Positions 19,457-29,705 of a stretch of 64,000 bases of DNA are shown one piece after another. The notes under the pieces were generated by a model. The model did no database searches, was not told the DNA's origin, and saw nothing but the letters and a program-made list of their open reading frames with translations. The first letter of the stretch is position 1. Every line of letters begins with the position of its first letter. The DNA is from Auanema rhodensis (lineage: Eukaryota; Nematoda; Chromadorea; Rhabditida; Rhabditidae). The translations under genes and the position numbers were made by a program. The DNA lies in contig OZ059895.1 in assembly GCA_964057225.1 (NCBI GenBank), forward strand, positions 18,257,688-18,321,687, in the 5' to 3' direction.

Positions 19457-19648
19457 ACACATGTACGTGTTTCAATTTCTTTATTCAAACCTACAGTACC
19501 TCGAGACTACAAATGAAATATTGGAGGTGAAACAAAGTGCTGTCTACGTTGTTTCATATAAAAATCAATGGAATACTTTCTGTATTATGACTCTTGAAGC
19601 ATTTCTTAATGTCATTATCTTCTACATTTTCAAAACAAAAAAGATTTC

Positions 19649-19720
19649 TGGAGATATGGGGAATTGAACCCCAGACCTCTCCCATGCGAAGGGAGCGCTC
19701 TACCACTGAGCTATATCCCC
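19649..19720 (-). tRNA. tRNA-Ala(CGC)
   Basis: C-T; T6. Confidence 0.96.
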
Positions 19721-19912
19721 ACACATGTACGTGTTTCAATTTCTTTATTCAAACCTTCAGTACTTCGAGACTATAAATGAAATATTGGAGGTGAAACCAA
19801 GTGCTGTCTACGTTGTTTCATATAAAAATCAATGGAATACTTTCTGTATTATGACTCTTGAAGCATTTCTTAATGTCATTATCTTCTACATTTTCAAAAC
19901 AAAAAGGATTTC

Positions 19913-19984
19913 TGGAGATATGGGGAATTGAACCCCAGACCTCTCCCATGCGAAGGGAGCGCTCTACCACTGAGCTATATCCCC
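19913..19984 (-). tRNA. tRNA-Ala(CGC)
   Basis: C-T; T5. Confidence 0.96.
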
Positions 19985-20176
19985 ACACATGTACTTGTTT
20001 CAAGTTCTTTAATCAAACCTACAGTACCTCGAGACTATAAATGAAATATTGGAGGTGAAACCAAGTGCTGTCTACGTTGTTTCATATAAAAATCAATGGA
20101 ATACTTTCTGTATTATGACTCTTGAAGCATTTCTTAATGTCATTATCTTCTACATTTTCAAAACAAAAAGGATTTC

Positions 20177-20248
20177 TGGAGATATGGGGAATTGAACCCC
20201 AGCCCTCTCCCATGCTAAGGGAGCGCTCTACCACTGAGCTATATCCCC
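20177..20248 (-). tRNA. tRNA-Ala(AGC)
   Basis: A-G; T5. Confidence 0.96.
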
Positions 20249-20440
20249 ACACATGTACGTGTTTCAATTTCTTTATTCAAACCTACAGTACCTCGAGACT
20301 ATAAATGAAATATTGGAGGTGAAACAAAGTGCTCTCTACGTTGTTTCATATAAAAATCAATGGAATACTTTCTGTATTATGACTCTTGAAGCATTTCTTA
20401 ATGTCATTATCTTCTACATTTTTAAAACAAAAAGGATTTC

Positions 20441-20512
20441 TGGAGATATGGGGAATTGAACCCCAGCCCTCTCCCATGCTAAGGGAGCGCTCTACCACTG
20501 AGCTATATCCCC
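20441..20512 (-). tRNA. tRNA-Ala(AGC)
   Basis: A-G; T5. Confidence 0.96.
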
Positions 20513-20704
20513 ACACATGTACGTGTTTCAATTTCTTTATTCAAACCTTCAGTACTTCGAGACTATAAATGAAATATTGGAGGTGAAACCAAGTGCTGTC
20601 TACGTTGTTTCATATAAAAATCAATGGAATACTTTCTGTATTATGACTCTTGAAGCATTTCTTAATGTCATTATCTTCTACATTTTCAAAACAAAAAGGA
20701 TTTC

Positions 20705-20776
20705 TGGAGATATGGGGAATTGAACCCCAGACCTCTCCCATGCGAAGGGAGCGCTCTACCACTGAGCTATATCCCC
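20705..20776 (-). tRNA. tRNA-Ala(CGC)
   Basis: C-T; T5. Confidence 0.96.
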
Positions 20777-20968
20777 ACACATGTACTTGTTTCAAGTTCT
20801 TTAATCAAACCTACAGTACCTCGAGACTATAAATGAAATATTGGAGGTGAAACCAAGTGCTGTCTACGTTGTTTCATATAAAAATCAATGGAATACTTTC
20901 TGTATTATGACTCTTGAAGCATTTCTTAATGTCATTATCTTCTACATTTTCAAAACAAAAAGGATTTC

Positions 20969-21040
20969 TGGAGATATGGGGAATTGAACCCCAGCCCTCT
21001 CCCATGCTAAGGGAGCGCTCTACCACTGAGCTATATCCCC
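20969..21040 (-). tRNA. tRNA-Ala(AGC)
   Basis: A-G; T5. Confidence 0.96.
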
Positions 21041-21232
21041 ACACATGTACGTGTTTCAATTTCTTTATTCAAACCTACAGTACCTCGAGACTATAAATGA
21101 AATATTGGAGGTGAAACAAAGTGCTCTCTACGTTGTTTCATATAAAAATCAATGGAATACTTTCTGTATTATGACTCTTGAAGCATTTCTTAATGTCATT
21201 ATCTTCTACATTTTTAAAACAAAAAGGATTTC

Positions 21233-21304
21233 TGGAGATATGGGGAATTGAACCCCAGCCCTCTCCCATGCTAAGGGAGCGCTCTACCACTGAGCTATAT
21301 CCCC
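21233..21304 (-). tRNA. tRNA-Ala(AGC)
   Basis: A-G; T5. Confidence 0.96.
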
Positions 21305-21496
21305 ACACATGTACGTGTTTCAATTTCTTTATTCAAACCTTCAGTACTTCGAGACTATAAATGAAATATTGGAGGTGAAACCAAGTGCTGTCTACGTTGT
21401 TTCATATAAAAATCAATGGAATACTTTCTGTATTATGACTCTTGAAGCATTTCTTAATGTCATTATCTTCTACATTTTCAAAACAAAAAGGATTTC

Positions 21497-21568
21497 TGGA
21501 GATATGGGGAATTGAACCCCAGACCTCTCCCATGCGAAGGGAGCGCTCTACCACTGAGCTATATCCCC
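21497..21568 (-). tRNA. tRNA-Ala(CGC)
   Basis: C-T; T5. Confidence 0.96.
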
Positions 21569-21760
21569 ACACATGTACGTGTTTCAAGTTCTTTATTCAA
21601 ACCTACAGTACCTCGAGACTATAAATGAAATATTGGAGGTGAAACCAAGTGCTGTCTACGTTGTTTCATATAAAAATCAATGGAATACTTTCTGTATTAT
21701 GACTCTTGAAGCATTTCTTAATGTCAATATCTTCTACATTTTCAAAACAAAAAGGATTTC

Positions 21761-21832
21761 TGGAGATATGGGGAATTGAACCCCAGACCTCTCCCATGCG
21801 AAGGGAGCGCTCTACCACTGAGCTATATCCCC
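21761..21832 (-). tRNA. tRNA-Ala(CGC)
   Basis: C-T; T5. Confidence 0.96.
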
Positions 21833-22024
21833 ACACATGTACGTGTTTCAAGTTCTTTATTCAAACCTACAGTACCTCGAGACTATAAATGAAATATTGG
21901 AGGTGAAATTAAGTGCTGTCTACGTTGTTTCAAATAGAAATTAATAGAATACTTTCTGTATTATGACGCTTGAAGCATTTCTTAATGTCATTATCTTCTA
22001 CATTTTCAAAACAAAAAGGATTTC

Positions 22025-22096
22025 TGGAGATATGGGGAATTGAACCCCAGACCTCTCCCATGCGAAGGGAGCGCTCTACCACTGAGCTATATCCCC
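22025..22096 (-). tRNA. tRNA-Ala(CGC)
   Basis: C-T; T5. Confidence 0.96.
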
Positions 22097-22288
22097 ACAC
22101 ATGTACGTGTTTCAAGTTCTTTATTCAAACCTACAGTACGTCGAGACTATAAATGAAATTTTGGAGGTGAAACAAAGTGCTGTCTACGTTGTTTCAATAG
22201 AAAATCAATGGAATACTTTCTGTATTATGACTCTTGAAGCATTTCTTAATGTCATTATCTTCTACATTTTCAAAACAAAAAGGATTTC

Positions 22289-22360
22289 TGGAGATATGGG
22301 GAATTGAACCCCAGACCTCTCCCATGCGAAGGGAGCGCTCTACCACTGAGCTATATCCCC
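22289..22360 (-). tRNA. tRNA-Ala(CGC)
   Basis: C-T; T5. Confidence 0.96.
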
Positions 22361-22552
22361 ACACATGTACGTGTTTCAAGTTCTTTATTCAAACCTACAG
22401 TACCTCGAGACTATAAATGAAATATTGGAGGTGAAACAAAGTGCTGTCTACGTTGTTTCATATAAAAATCAATGGAATACTTTCTGTATTATGACTCTTG
22501 AAGCATTTCTTAATGTCATTATCTTCTACATTTTCAAAACAAAAAGGATTTC

Positions 22553-22624
22553 TGGAGATATGGGGAATTGAACCCCAGCCCTCTCCCATGCTAAGGGAGC
22601 GCTCTACCACTGAGCTATATCCCC
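22553..22624 (-). tRNA. tRNA-Ala(AGC)
   Basis: A-G; T5. Confidence 0.96.
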
Positions 22625-22816
22625 ACACATGTACGTGTTTCAAGTTCTTTATTCAAACCTTCAGTACCTCGAGACTATAAATGAAATATTGGAGGTGAAA
22701 CAAAGTGCTGTCTACGTTGTTTCATATAAAAATCAATGGAATACTTTCTGTATTATGACTATTGAAGCATTTCTTAATGTCATTATCTTCTACATTTTCA
22801 AAACAAAAAGGATTTC

Positions 22817-22888
22817 TGGAGATATGGGGAATTGAACCCCAGCCCTCTCCCATGCTAAGGGAGCGCTCTACCACTGAGCTATATCCCC
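22817..22888 (-). tRNA. tRNA-Ala(AGC)
   Basis: A-G; T5. Confidence 0.96.
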
Positions 22889-23080
22889 ACACATGTACGT
22901 GTTTCAAGTTCTTTATTCAAACCTTCAGTACCTCGAGACTATAAATGAAATATTGGAGGTGAAACAAAGTGCTGTCTACGTTGTTTCATATAAAAATCAA
23001 TGGAATACTTTCTGTATTATGACTATTGAAGCATTTCTTAATGTCATTATCTTCTACATTTTCAAAACAAAAAGGATTTC

Positions 23081-23152
23081 TGGAGATATGGGGAATTGAA
23101 CCCCAGCCCTCTCCCATGCTAAGGGAGCGCTCTACCACTGAGCTATATCCCC
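23081..23152 (-). tRNA. tRNA-Ala(AGC)
   Basis: A-G; T5. Confidence 0.96.
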
Positions 23153-23344
23153 ACACATGTACGTGTTTCCAGTTCTTTATTGAAACCTACAGTACTTCGA
23201 GACTATAAATGAAATATTGGAGGTGAAACCAAGTGCTGTCTACGTTGTTTCAATTGAAAATCAATGGGATACTTTCTGTATTATGACTCTTGAAGCATTT
23301 CTTAATGTCATTATCTTCTACATTTTCAAAACAAAAAGGATTTC

Positions 23345-23416
23345 TGGAGATATGGGGAATTGAACCCCAGCCCTCTCCCATGCTAAGGGAGCGTTCTACC
23401 ACTGAGCTATATCCCC
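23345..23416 (-). tRNA. tRNA-Ala(AGC)
   Basis: A-G; T5; D-stem 3' strand GAAC, one mismatch. Confidence 0.9.
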
Positions 23417-23608
23417 ACACATGTACGTGTTTCAAGTTCTTTATTCAAACCTTCAGTACCTCGAGACTATAAATGAAATATTGGAGGTGAAACAAAGTGC
23501 TGTCTACGTTGTTTCATATAAAAATCAATGGAATACTTTCTGTATTATGACTATTGAAGCATTTCTTAATGTCATTATCTTCTACATTTTCAAAACAAAA
23601 AGGATTTC

Positions 23609-23680
23609 TGGAGATATGGGGAATTGAACCCCAGCCCTCTCCCATGCTAAGGGAGCGCTCTACCACTGAGCTATATCCCC
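23609..23680 (-). tRNA. tRNA-Ala(AGC)
   Basis: A-G; T5. Confidence 0.96.
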
Positions 23681-23872
23681 ACACATGTACGTGTTTCAAG
23701 TTCTTTATTCAAACCTTCAGTACCTCGAGACTATAAATGAAATATTGGAGGTGAAACAAAGTGCTGTCTACGTTGTTTCATATAAAAATCAATGGAATAC
23801 TTTCTGTATTATGACTATTGAAGCATTTCTTAATGTCATTATCTTCTACATTTTCAAAACAAAAAGGATTTC

Positions 23873-23944
23873 TGGAGATATGGGGAATTGAACCCCAGCC
23901 CTCTCCCATGCTAAGGGAGCGCTCTACCACTGAGCTATATCCCC
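23873..23944 (-). tRNA. tRNA-Ala(AGC)
   Basis: A-G; T5. Confidence 0.96.
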
Positions 23945-24136
23945 ACACATGTACGTGTTTCCAGTTCTTTATTGAAACCTACAGTACTTCGAGACTATAA
24001 ATGAAATATTGGAGGTGAAACCAAGTGCTGTCTACGTTGTTTCAATTGAAAATCAATGGGATACTTTCTGTATTATGACTCTTGAAGCATTTCTTAATGT
24101 CATTATCTTCTACATTTTTAAAACAAAAACGATTTC

Positions 24137-24208
24137 TGGAGATATGGGGAATTGAACCCCAGCCCTCTCCCATGCTAAGGGAGCGCTCTACCACTGAGCT
24201 ATATCCCC
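24137..24208 (-). tRNA. tRNA-Ala(AGC)
   Basis: A-G; T5. Confidence 0.96.
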
Positions 24209-24400
24209 ACACATGTACGTGTTTCAAGTTCTTTATTCAAACCTTCAGTACCTCGAGACTATAAATGAAATATTGGAGGTGAAACCAAGTGCTGTCTACG
24301 TTGTTTCATATAAAAATCAATGTAATACTTTCTGTATTATGACTCTTGCAGCATTTCTTAATGTCATTATCTTCTACATTTTTAAAACAAAAAGGATTTC

Positions 24401-24472
24401 TGGAGATATGGGGAATTGAACCCCAGCCCTCTCCCATGCTAAGGGAGCGCTCTACCACTGAGCTATATCCCC
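24401..24472 (-). tRNA. tRNA-Ala(AGC)
   Basis: A-G; T5. Confidence 0.96.
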
Positions 24473-24664
24473 ACACATGTACGTGTTTCAAGTTCTTTAT
24501 TCAAACCTACAGTACCTCGAGACTATAAATGAAATATTGGAGGTGAAACAAAGTGCTGTCTACGTTGTTTCATATAAAAATCAATGGAATACTTTCTGTA
24601 TTATGACTCTTGAAGCATTTCTTAATGTCATTATCTTCTACATTTTCAAAACAAAAAGGATTTC

Positions 24665-24736
24665 TGGAGATATGGGGAATTGAACCCCAGCCCTCTCCCA
24701 TGCTAAGGGAGCGCTCTACCACTGAGCTATATCCCC
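24665..24736 (-). tRNA. tRNA-Ala(AGC)
   Basis: A-G; T5. Confidence 0.96.
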
Positions 24737-24928
24737 ACACATGTACGTGTTTCAAGTTCTTTATTCAAACCTACAGTACCTCGAGACTATAAATGAAATA
24801 TTGGAGGTGAAACAAAGTGCTGTCTACGTTGTTTCATATAAAAATCAATGGAATACTTTCTGTATTATGACTCTTGAAGCATTTCTTAATGTCATTATCT
24901 TCTACATTTTCAAAACAAAAAGGATTTC

Positions 24929-25000
24929 TGGAGATATGGGGAATTGAACCCCAGCCCTCTCCCATGCTAAGGGAGCGCTCTACCACTGAGCTATATCCCC
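24929..25000 (-). tRNA. tRNA-Ala(AGC)
   Basis: A-G; T5. Confidence 0.96.
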
Positions 25001-25192
25001 ACACATGTACGTGTTTCAAGTTCTTTATTCAAACCTACAGTACCTCGAGACTATAAATGAAATATTGGAGGTGAAACAAAGTGCTGTCTACGTTGTTTCA
25101 TATAAAAATCAATGGAATACTTTCTGTATTATGACTCTTGAAGCATTTCTTAATGTCATTATCTTCTACATTTTCAAAACAAAAAGGATTTC

Positions 25193-25264
25193 TGGAGATA
25201 TGGGGAATTGAACCCCAGCCCTCTCCCATGCTAAGGGAGCGCTCTACCACTGAGCTATATCCCC
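25193..25264 (-). tRNA. tRNA-Ala(AGC)
   Basis: A-G; T5. Confidence 0.96.
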
Positions 25265-25456
25265 ACACATGTACGTGTTTCAATTTCTTTATTCAAACCT
25301 ACAGTACCTCGAGACTACAAATGAAAAATTGGAGGTGAAACAAAGTGCTGTCTACGTTGTTTCATATAAAAATCAATGGAATACTTTCTGTATTATGACT
25401 CTTGAAGCATTTCTTAATGTCATTATCTTCTACATTTTCAAAACAAAAAGGATTTC

Positions 25457-25528
25457 TGGAGATATAGGGAATTGAACCCCAGACCTCTCCCATGCGAAGG
25501 GAGCGCTCTACCACTGAGCTATATCCCC
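25457..25528 (-). tRNA. tRNA-Ala(CGC)
   Basis: C-T; T5; T-stem 3' strand CCCTA, a G-U wobble. Confidence 0.93.
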
Positions 25529-25720
25529 ACACATGTACGTGTTTCAAGTTCTTTATTCAAACCTACAGTACCTCGAGACTATAAATGAAATTTTGGAGGT
25601 GAAACAAAGTGCTGTCTACGTTGTTTCAATAGAAAATCAATGGAATACTTTCTGTATTATGACTCTTGAAGCATTTCTTAATGTCATTATCTTCTACATT
25701 TTCAAAACAAAAAGGATTTC

Positions 25721-25792
25721 TGGAGATATGGGGATTTGAACCCCAGACCTCTCCCATGCGAAGGGAGCGCTCTACCACTGAGCTATATCCCC
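25721..25792 (-). tRNA. tRNA-Ala(CGC)
   Basis: C-T; T5; T-loop TTCAAAT. Confidence 0.95.
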
Positions 25793-25984
25793 ACACATGT
25801 ACGTGTTTCCAGTTCTTTATTCAAACCTACAGTACCTCGAGACTATAAATGAAATATTGGAGGTGAAACAAAGTGCTGTCTACGTTGTTTCATATAAAAA
25901 TCAATGGAATACTTTCTGTATTATGACTATTGAAGCATTTCTTAATGTCATTATCTTCTACATTTTCAAAACAAAAAGGATTTC

Positions 25985-26056
25985 TGGAGATATGGGGAAT
26001 TGAACCCCAGCCCTCTCCCATGCTAAGGGAGCGCTCTACCACTGAGCTATATCCCC
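25985..26056 (-). tRNA. tRNA-Ala(AGC)
   Basis: A-G; T5. Confidence 0.96.
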
Positions 26057-26248
26057 ACACATGTACGTGTTTCAAGTTCTTTATTCAAACCTTCAGTACC
26101 TCGAGACTATAAATGAAATATTGGAGGTGAAACAAAGTGCTGTCTACGTTGTTTCATATAAAAATCAATGGAATACTTTCTGTATTATGACTATTGAAGC
26201 ATTTCTTAATGTCATTATCTTCTACATTTTCAAAACAAAAAGGATTTC

Positions 26249-26320
26249 TGGAGATATGGGGAATTGAACCCCAGCCCTCTCCCATGCTAAGGGAGCGCTC
26301 TACCACTGAGCTATATCCCC
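26249..26320 (-). tRNA. tRNA-Ala(AGC)
   Basis: A-G; T5. Confidence 0.96.
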
Positions 26321-26512
26321 ACACATGTACGTGTTTCCAGTTCTTTATTGAAACCTACAGTACTTCGAGACTATAAATGAAATATTGGAGGTGAAACCAA
26401 GTGCTGTCTACGTTGTTTCAATTGAAAATCAATGGGATACTTTCTGTATTATGACTCTTGAAGCATTTCTTAATGTCATTATCTTCTACATTTTTAAAAC
26501 AAAAACGATTTC

Positions 26513-26584
26513 TGGAGATATGGGGAATTGAACCCCAGCCCTCTCCCATGCTAAGGGAGCGCTCTACCACTGAGCTATATCCCC
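26513..26584 (-). tRNA. tRNA-Ala(AGC)
   Basis: A-G; T5. Confidence 0.96.
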
Positions 26585-26776
26585 ACACATGCACGTGTTT
26601 CAAGTTCTTTATTCAAACCTTCAGTACCTCGAGACTATAAATGAAATATTGGAGGTGAAACCAAGTGCTGTCTACGTTGTTTCATATAAAAATCAATGTA
26701 ATACTTTCTGTATTATGACTCTTGAAGCATTTCTTAATGTCATTATCTTCTACATTTTTAAAACAAAAAGGATTTC

Positions 26777-26848
26777 TGGAGATATGGGGAATTGAACCCC
26801 AGCCCTCTCCCATGCTAAGGGAGCGCTCTACCACTGAGCTATATCCCC
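26777..26848 (-). tRNA. tRNA-Ala(AGC)
   Basis: A-G; T5. Confidence 0.96.
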
Positions 26849-27040
26849 ACACATGTACGTGTTTCAAGTTCTTTATTCAAACCTTCAGTACCTCGAGACT
26901 ATAAATGAAATATTGGAGGTAAAACCAAGTGCTGTCTACGTTGTTTCATATAAAAATCAATGGAATACTTTCTGTATTATGACTATTGAAGCATTTCTTA
27001 ATGTCATTATCTTCTACATTTTCAAAACAAAAAGGATTTC

Positions 27041-27112
27041 TGGAGATATGGGGAATTGAACCCCAGCCCTCTCCCATGCTAAGGGAGCGCTCTACCACTG
27101 AGCTATATCCCC
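27041..27112 (-). tRNA. tRNA-Ala(AGC)
   Basis: A-G; T5. Confidence 0.96.
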
Positions 27113-27304
27113 ACACATGTACGTGTTTCCAGTTCTTTATTGAAACCTACAGTACTTCGAGACTATAAATGAAATATTGGAGGTGAAACCAAGTGCTGTC
27201 TACGTTGTTTCAATTGAAAATCAATGGGATACTTTCTGTATTATGACTCTTGAAGCATTTCTTAATGTCATTATCTTCTACATTTTTAAAACAAAAACGA
27301 TTTC

Positions 27305-27376
27305 TGGAGATATGGGGAATTGAACCCCAGCCCTCTCCCATGCTAAGGGAGCGCTCTACCACTGAGCTATATCCCC
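27305..27376 (-). tRNA. tRNA-Ala(AGC)
   Basis: A-G; T5. Confidence 0.96.
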
Positions 27377-27568
27377 ACACATGTACGTGTTTCAAGTTCT
27401 TTATTCAAACCTTCAGTACCTCGAGACTATAAATGAAATATTGGAGGTGAAACCAAGTGCTGTCTACGTTGTTTCATATAAAAATCAATGTAATACTTTC
27501 TGTATTATGACTCTTGAAGCATTTCTTAATGTCATTATCTTCTACATTTTTAAAACAAAAAGGATTTC

Positions 27569-27640
27569 TGGAGATATGGGGAATTGAACCCCAGCCCTCT
27601 CCCATGCTAAGGGAGCGCTCTACCACTGAGCTATATCCCC
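27569..27640 (-). tRNA. tRNA-Ala(AGC)
   Basis: A-G; T5. Confidence 0.96.
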
Positions 27641-27832
27641 ACACATGTACGTGTTTCAAGTTCTTTATTCAAACCTTCAGTACCTCGAGACTATAAATGA
27701 AATATTGGAGGTAAAACCAAGTGCTGTCTACGTTGTTTCAATTGAAAATCAATAGAATACTCTCTGTATTATGACTCTTGAAGCATTTCTTAATGTCATT
27801 ATCTTCTACATTTTTAAAACAAAAAGGATTTC

Positions 27833-27904
27833 TGGAGATATGGGGAATTGAACCCCAGCCCTCTCCCATGCTAAGGGAGCGCTCTACCACTGAGCTATAT
27901 CCCC
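27833..27904 (-). tRNA. tRNA-Ala(AGC)
   Basis: A-G; T5. Confidence 0.96.
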
Positions 27905-28096
27905 ACACATGTACGTGTTTCAAGTTCTTTATTCAAACCTTCAGTACTTCGAGACTATAAATGAAATATTGGAGGTGAAACCAAGTGCTGTCTACGTTGT
28001 TTCATATAAAAATCAATGTAATACTTTCTGTATTATGACTCTTGAAGCATTTCTTAATGTCATTATCTTCTACATTTTCAAAACAAAAAAGATTTC

Positions 28097-28168
28097 TGGA
28101 GATATGGGGAATTGAACCCCAGACCTCTCCCATGCTAAGGGAGCGCTCTACCACTGAGCTATATCACC
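28097..28168 (-). tRNA. tRNA-Ala(AGC), G3:U70 lost
   Basis: A-T; T6; acceptor GGTGATA, so G3 is T and the alanine identity pair becomes U3-U70. Confidence 0.85.
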
Positions 28169-28360
28169 ACACATGTACGTGTTTCAAGTTCTTTATTCAA
28201 ACCTTCAGTACCTCGAGACTATAAATGAAATATTGGAGGTGAAACCAAGTGCTGTCTACGTTGTTTCATATAAAAATCAATGTAATACTTTCTGTATTAT
28301 GACTCTTGAAGCATTTCTTAATGTCATTATCTTCTACATTTTTAAAACAAAAAGGATTTC

Positions 28361-28432
28361 TGGAGATATGGGGAATTGAACCCCAGCCCTCTCCCATGCT
28401 AAGGGAGCGCTCTACCACTGAGCTATATCCCC
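28361..28432 (-). tRNA. tRNA-Ala(AGC)
   Basis: A-G; T5. Confidence 0.96.
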
Positions 28433-28624
28433 ACACATGTACGTGTTTCAAGTTCTTTATTCAAACCTTCAGTACTTCGAGACTATAAATGAAATATTGG
28501 AGGTGAAACCAAGTGCTGTCTACGTTGTTTCATATAAAAATCAATGTAATACTTTCTGTATTATGACTCTTGAAGCATTTCTTAATGTCATTATCTTCTA
28601 CATTTTCAAAACAAAAAAGATTTC

Positions 28625-28696
28625 TGGAGATATGGGGAATTGAACCCCAGACCTCTCCCATGCGAAGGGAGCGCTCTACCACTGAGCTATATCCCC
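28625..28696 (-). tRNA. tRNA-Ala(CGC)
   Basis: C-T; T6 (T5 in the duplicate at 37410). Confidence 0.96.
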
Positions 28697-28888
28697 ACAC
28701 ATGTACGTGTTTCAATTTCTTTATTCAAACCTACAGTACCTCGAGACTATAAATGAAATATTGGAGGTGAAACCAAGTGCTGTCTACGTTGTTTCAATTG
28801 AAAATCAATGGGATACTTTCTGTATTATGACTCTTGAAGCATTTCTTAATGTCATTATCTTCTACATTTTCAAAACAAAAAGGATTTC

Positions 28889-28960
28889 TGGAGATATGGG
28901 GAATTGAACCCCAGCCCTCTCCCATGCTAAGGGAGCGCTCTACCACTGAGCTATATCCCC
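28889..28960 (-). tRNA. tRNA-Ala(AGC)
   Basis: A-G; T5. Confidence 0.96.
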
Positions 28961-29152
28961 ACACATGTACGTGTTTCAAGTTCTTTATTCAAACCTTCAG
29001 TACTTCGAGACTATAAATGAAATATTGGAGGTGAAACCAAGTGCTGTCTACGTTATTTCAGATAGAAAATAATAGAATAATCTCTGTATTATGACGCTTG
29101 AAGCATTTTCCAATGTCGTCATTTTCTACATTTTCAAAACAAAAAAGATTTC

Positions 29153-29224
29153 TGGAGATATGGGGAATTGAACCCCAGCCCTCTCCCATGCTAAGGGAGC
29201 GCTCTACCACTGAGCTATATCCCC
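29153..29224 (-). tRNA. tRNA-Ala(AGC)
   Basis: A-G; T6; the gene whose upstream region element B entered, 69 bp from G1. Confidence 0.96.
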
Positions 29225-29292
29225 ACACATGTACGTGTTTCTAGTTCTTTATTGAAACCTACAGTACTTCGAGACTATAAATGAAAAATTGG

Positions 29293-29296
29293 AGGT
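29293..29296. repeat. Target-site duplication of element B (left)
   Basis: AGGT; the partner is at 32927-32930. The empty site at 33148-33151 has a single AGGT. Confidence 0.8.
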
Positions 29297-29705
29297 CGTT
29301 CCATGGTGGTTCCCCAGGGTTCCGGCTGGGTAACCACATGGAATTATTTTCTTTTCTTCCAAATATAAATGATAAAGAGTATAGAGAGAAAGGTTTATTC
29401 ATGATAAAGTATACAAATTACAATAATAAAAGTTACATAATGATTCCTAGTCGCAGCCCAAAGGACTCGTAAGGAAACCTTATATAGTATTCCTTACGAG
29501 CATAAAAAGTGGTTATATCAGGTCCGCGGAACTTGGTTCCGCTTGAATTGGGCTTTCTTTAATTAAACTTAATATGAAAAAGTGTTCGTTCATTGTTGCA
29601 TTGAATTCCTGTTTCTCAAATGTAGCGTCAGCTATTTGTTTTTATAATGTTCCGTTTTATAAGCGATTGACGTTGTCAATCGCTCTACTTATAGGACACG
29701 TATGG
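29297..29705 (-). repeat. Element B 3' LTR (subfamily 1)
   Basis: Nearly identical to the 3' LTR of element A, but its first four bases (TGTT) are replaced at the junction with the gag-like frame. It contains the LTR hairpin (29663-29683), TATATAAGG on the minus strand (29478-29486) inside the 11-bp inverted repeat (29466-29500), and AATAAA (29394-29399). The last codons and stop of the gag-like frame lie inside it. Confidence 0.87.

Larger units (their letters stand above)
8441..29296 (-). repeat. tRNA-Ala tandem array, block 2
   Basis: Seventy-nine full tRNA-Ala genes (56 AGC, 23 CGC) in 264-bp units. Five units are 263 bp: four through loss of one T in the terminator run (genes at 9885, 11732, 16483, 18857) and one through a deletion inside the gene at 17803. 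The dominant spacer has CATATAAAAATCAATGG next to the terminator, unlike block 1, so element A sits at a boundary between two spacer families. Multi-unit duplications are visible: 17690-18830 matches 19272-20413 (offset 1582-1583); three-unit blocks (792 bp) recur at 19.8-21.3 kb, 22.7-23.9 kb and 26.4-27.6 kb; and units around 23.5-24.7 kb recur at 25.9-27.1 kb (offset 2376). Confidence 0.97.
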
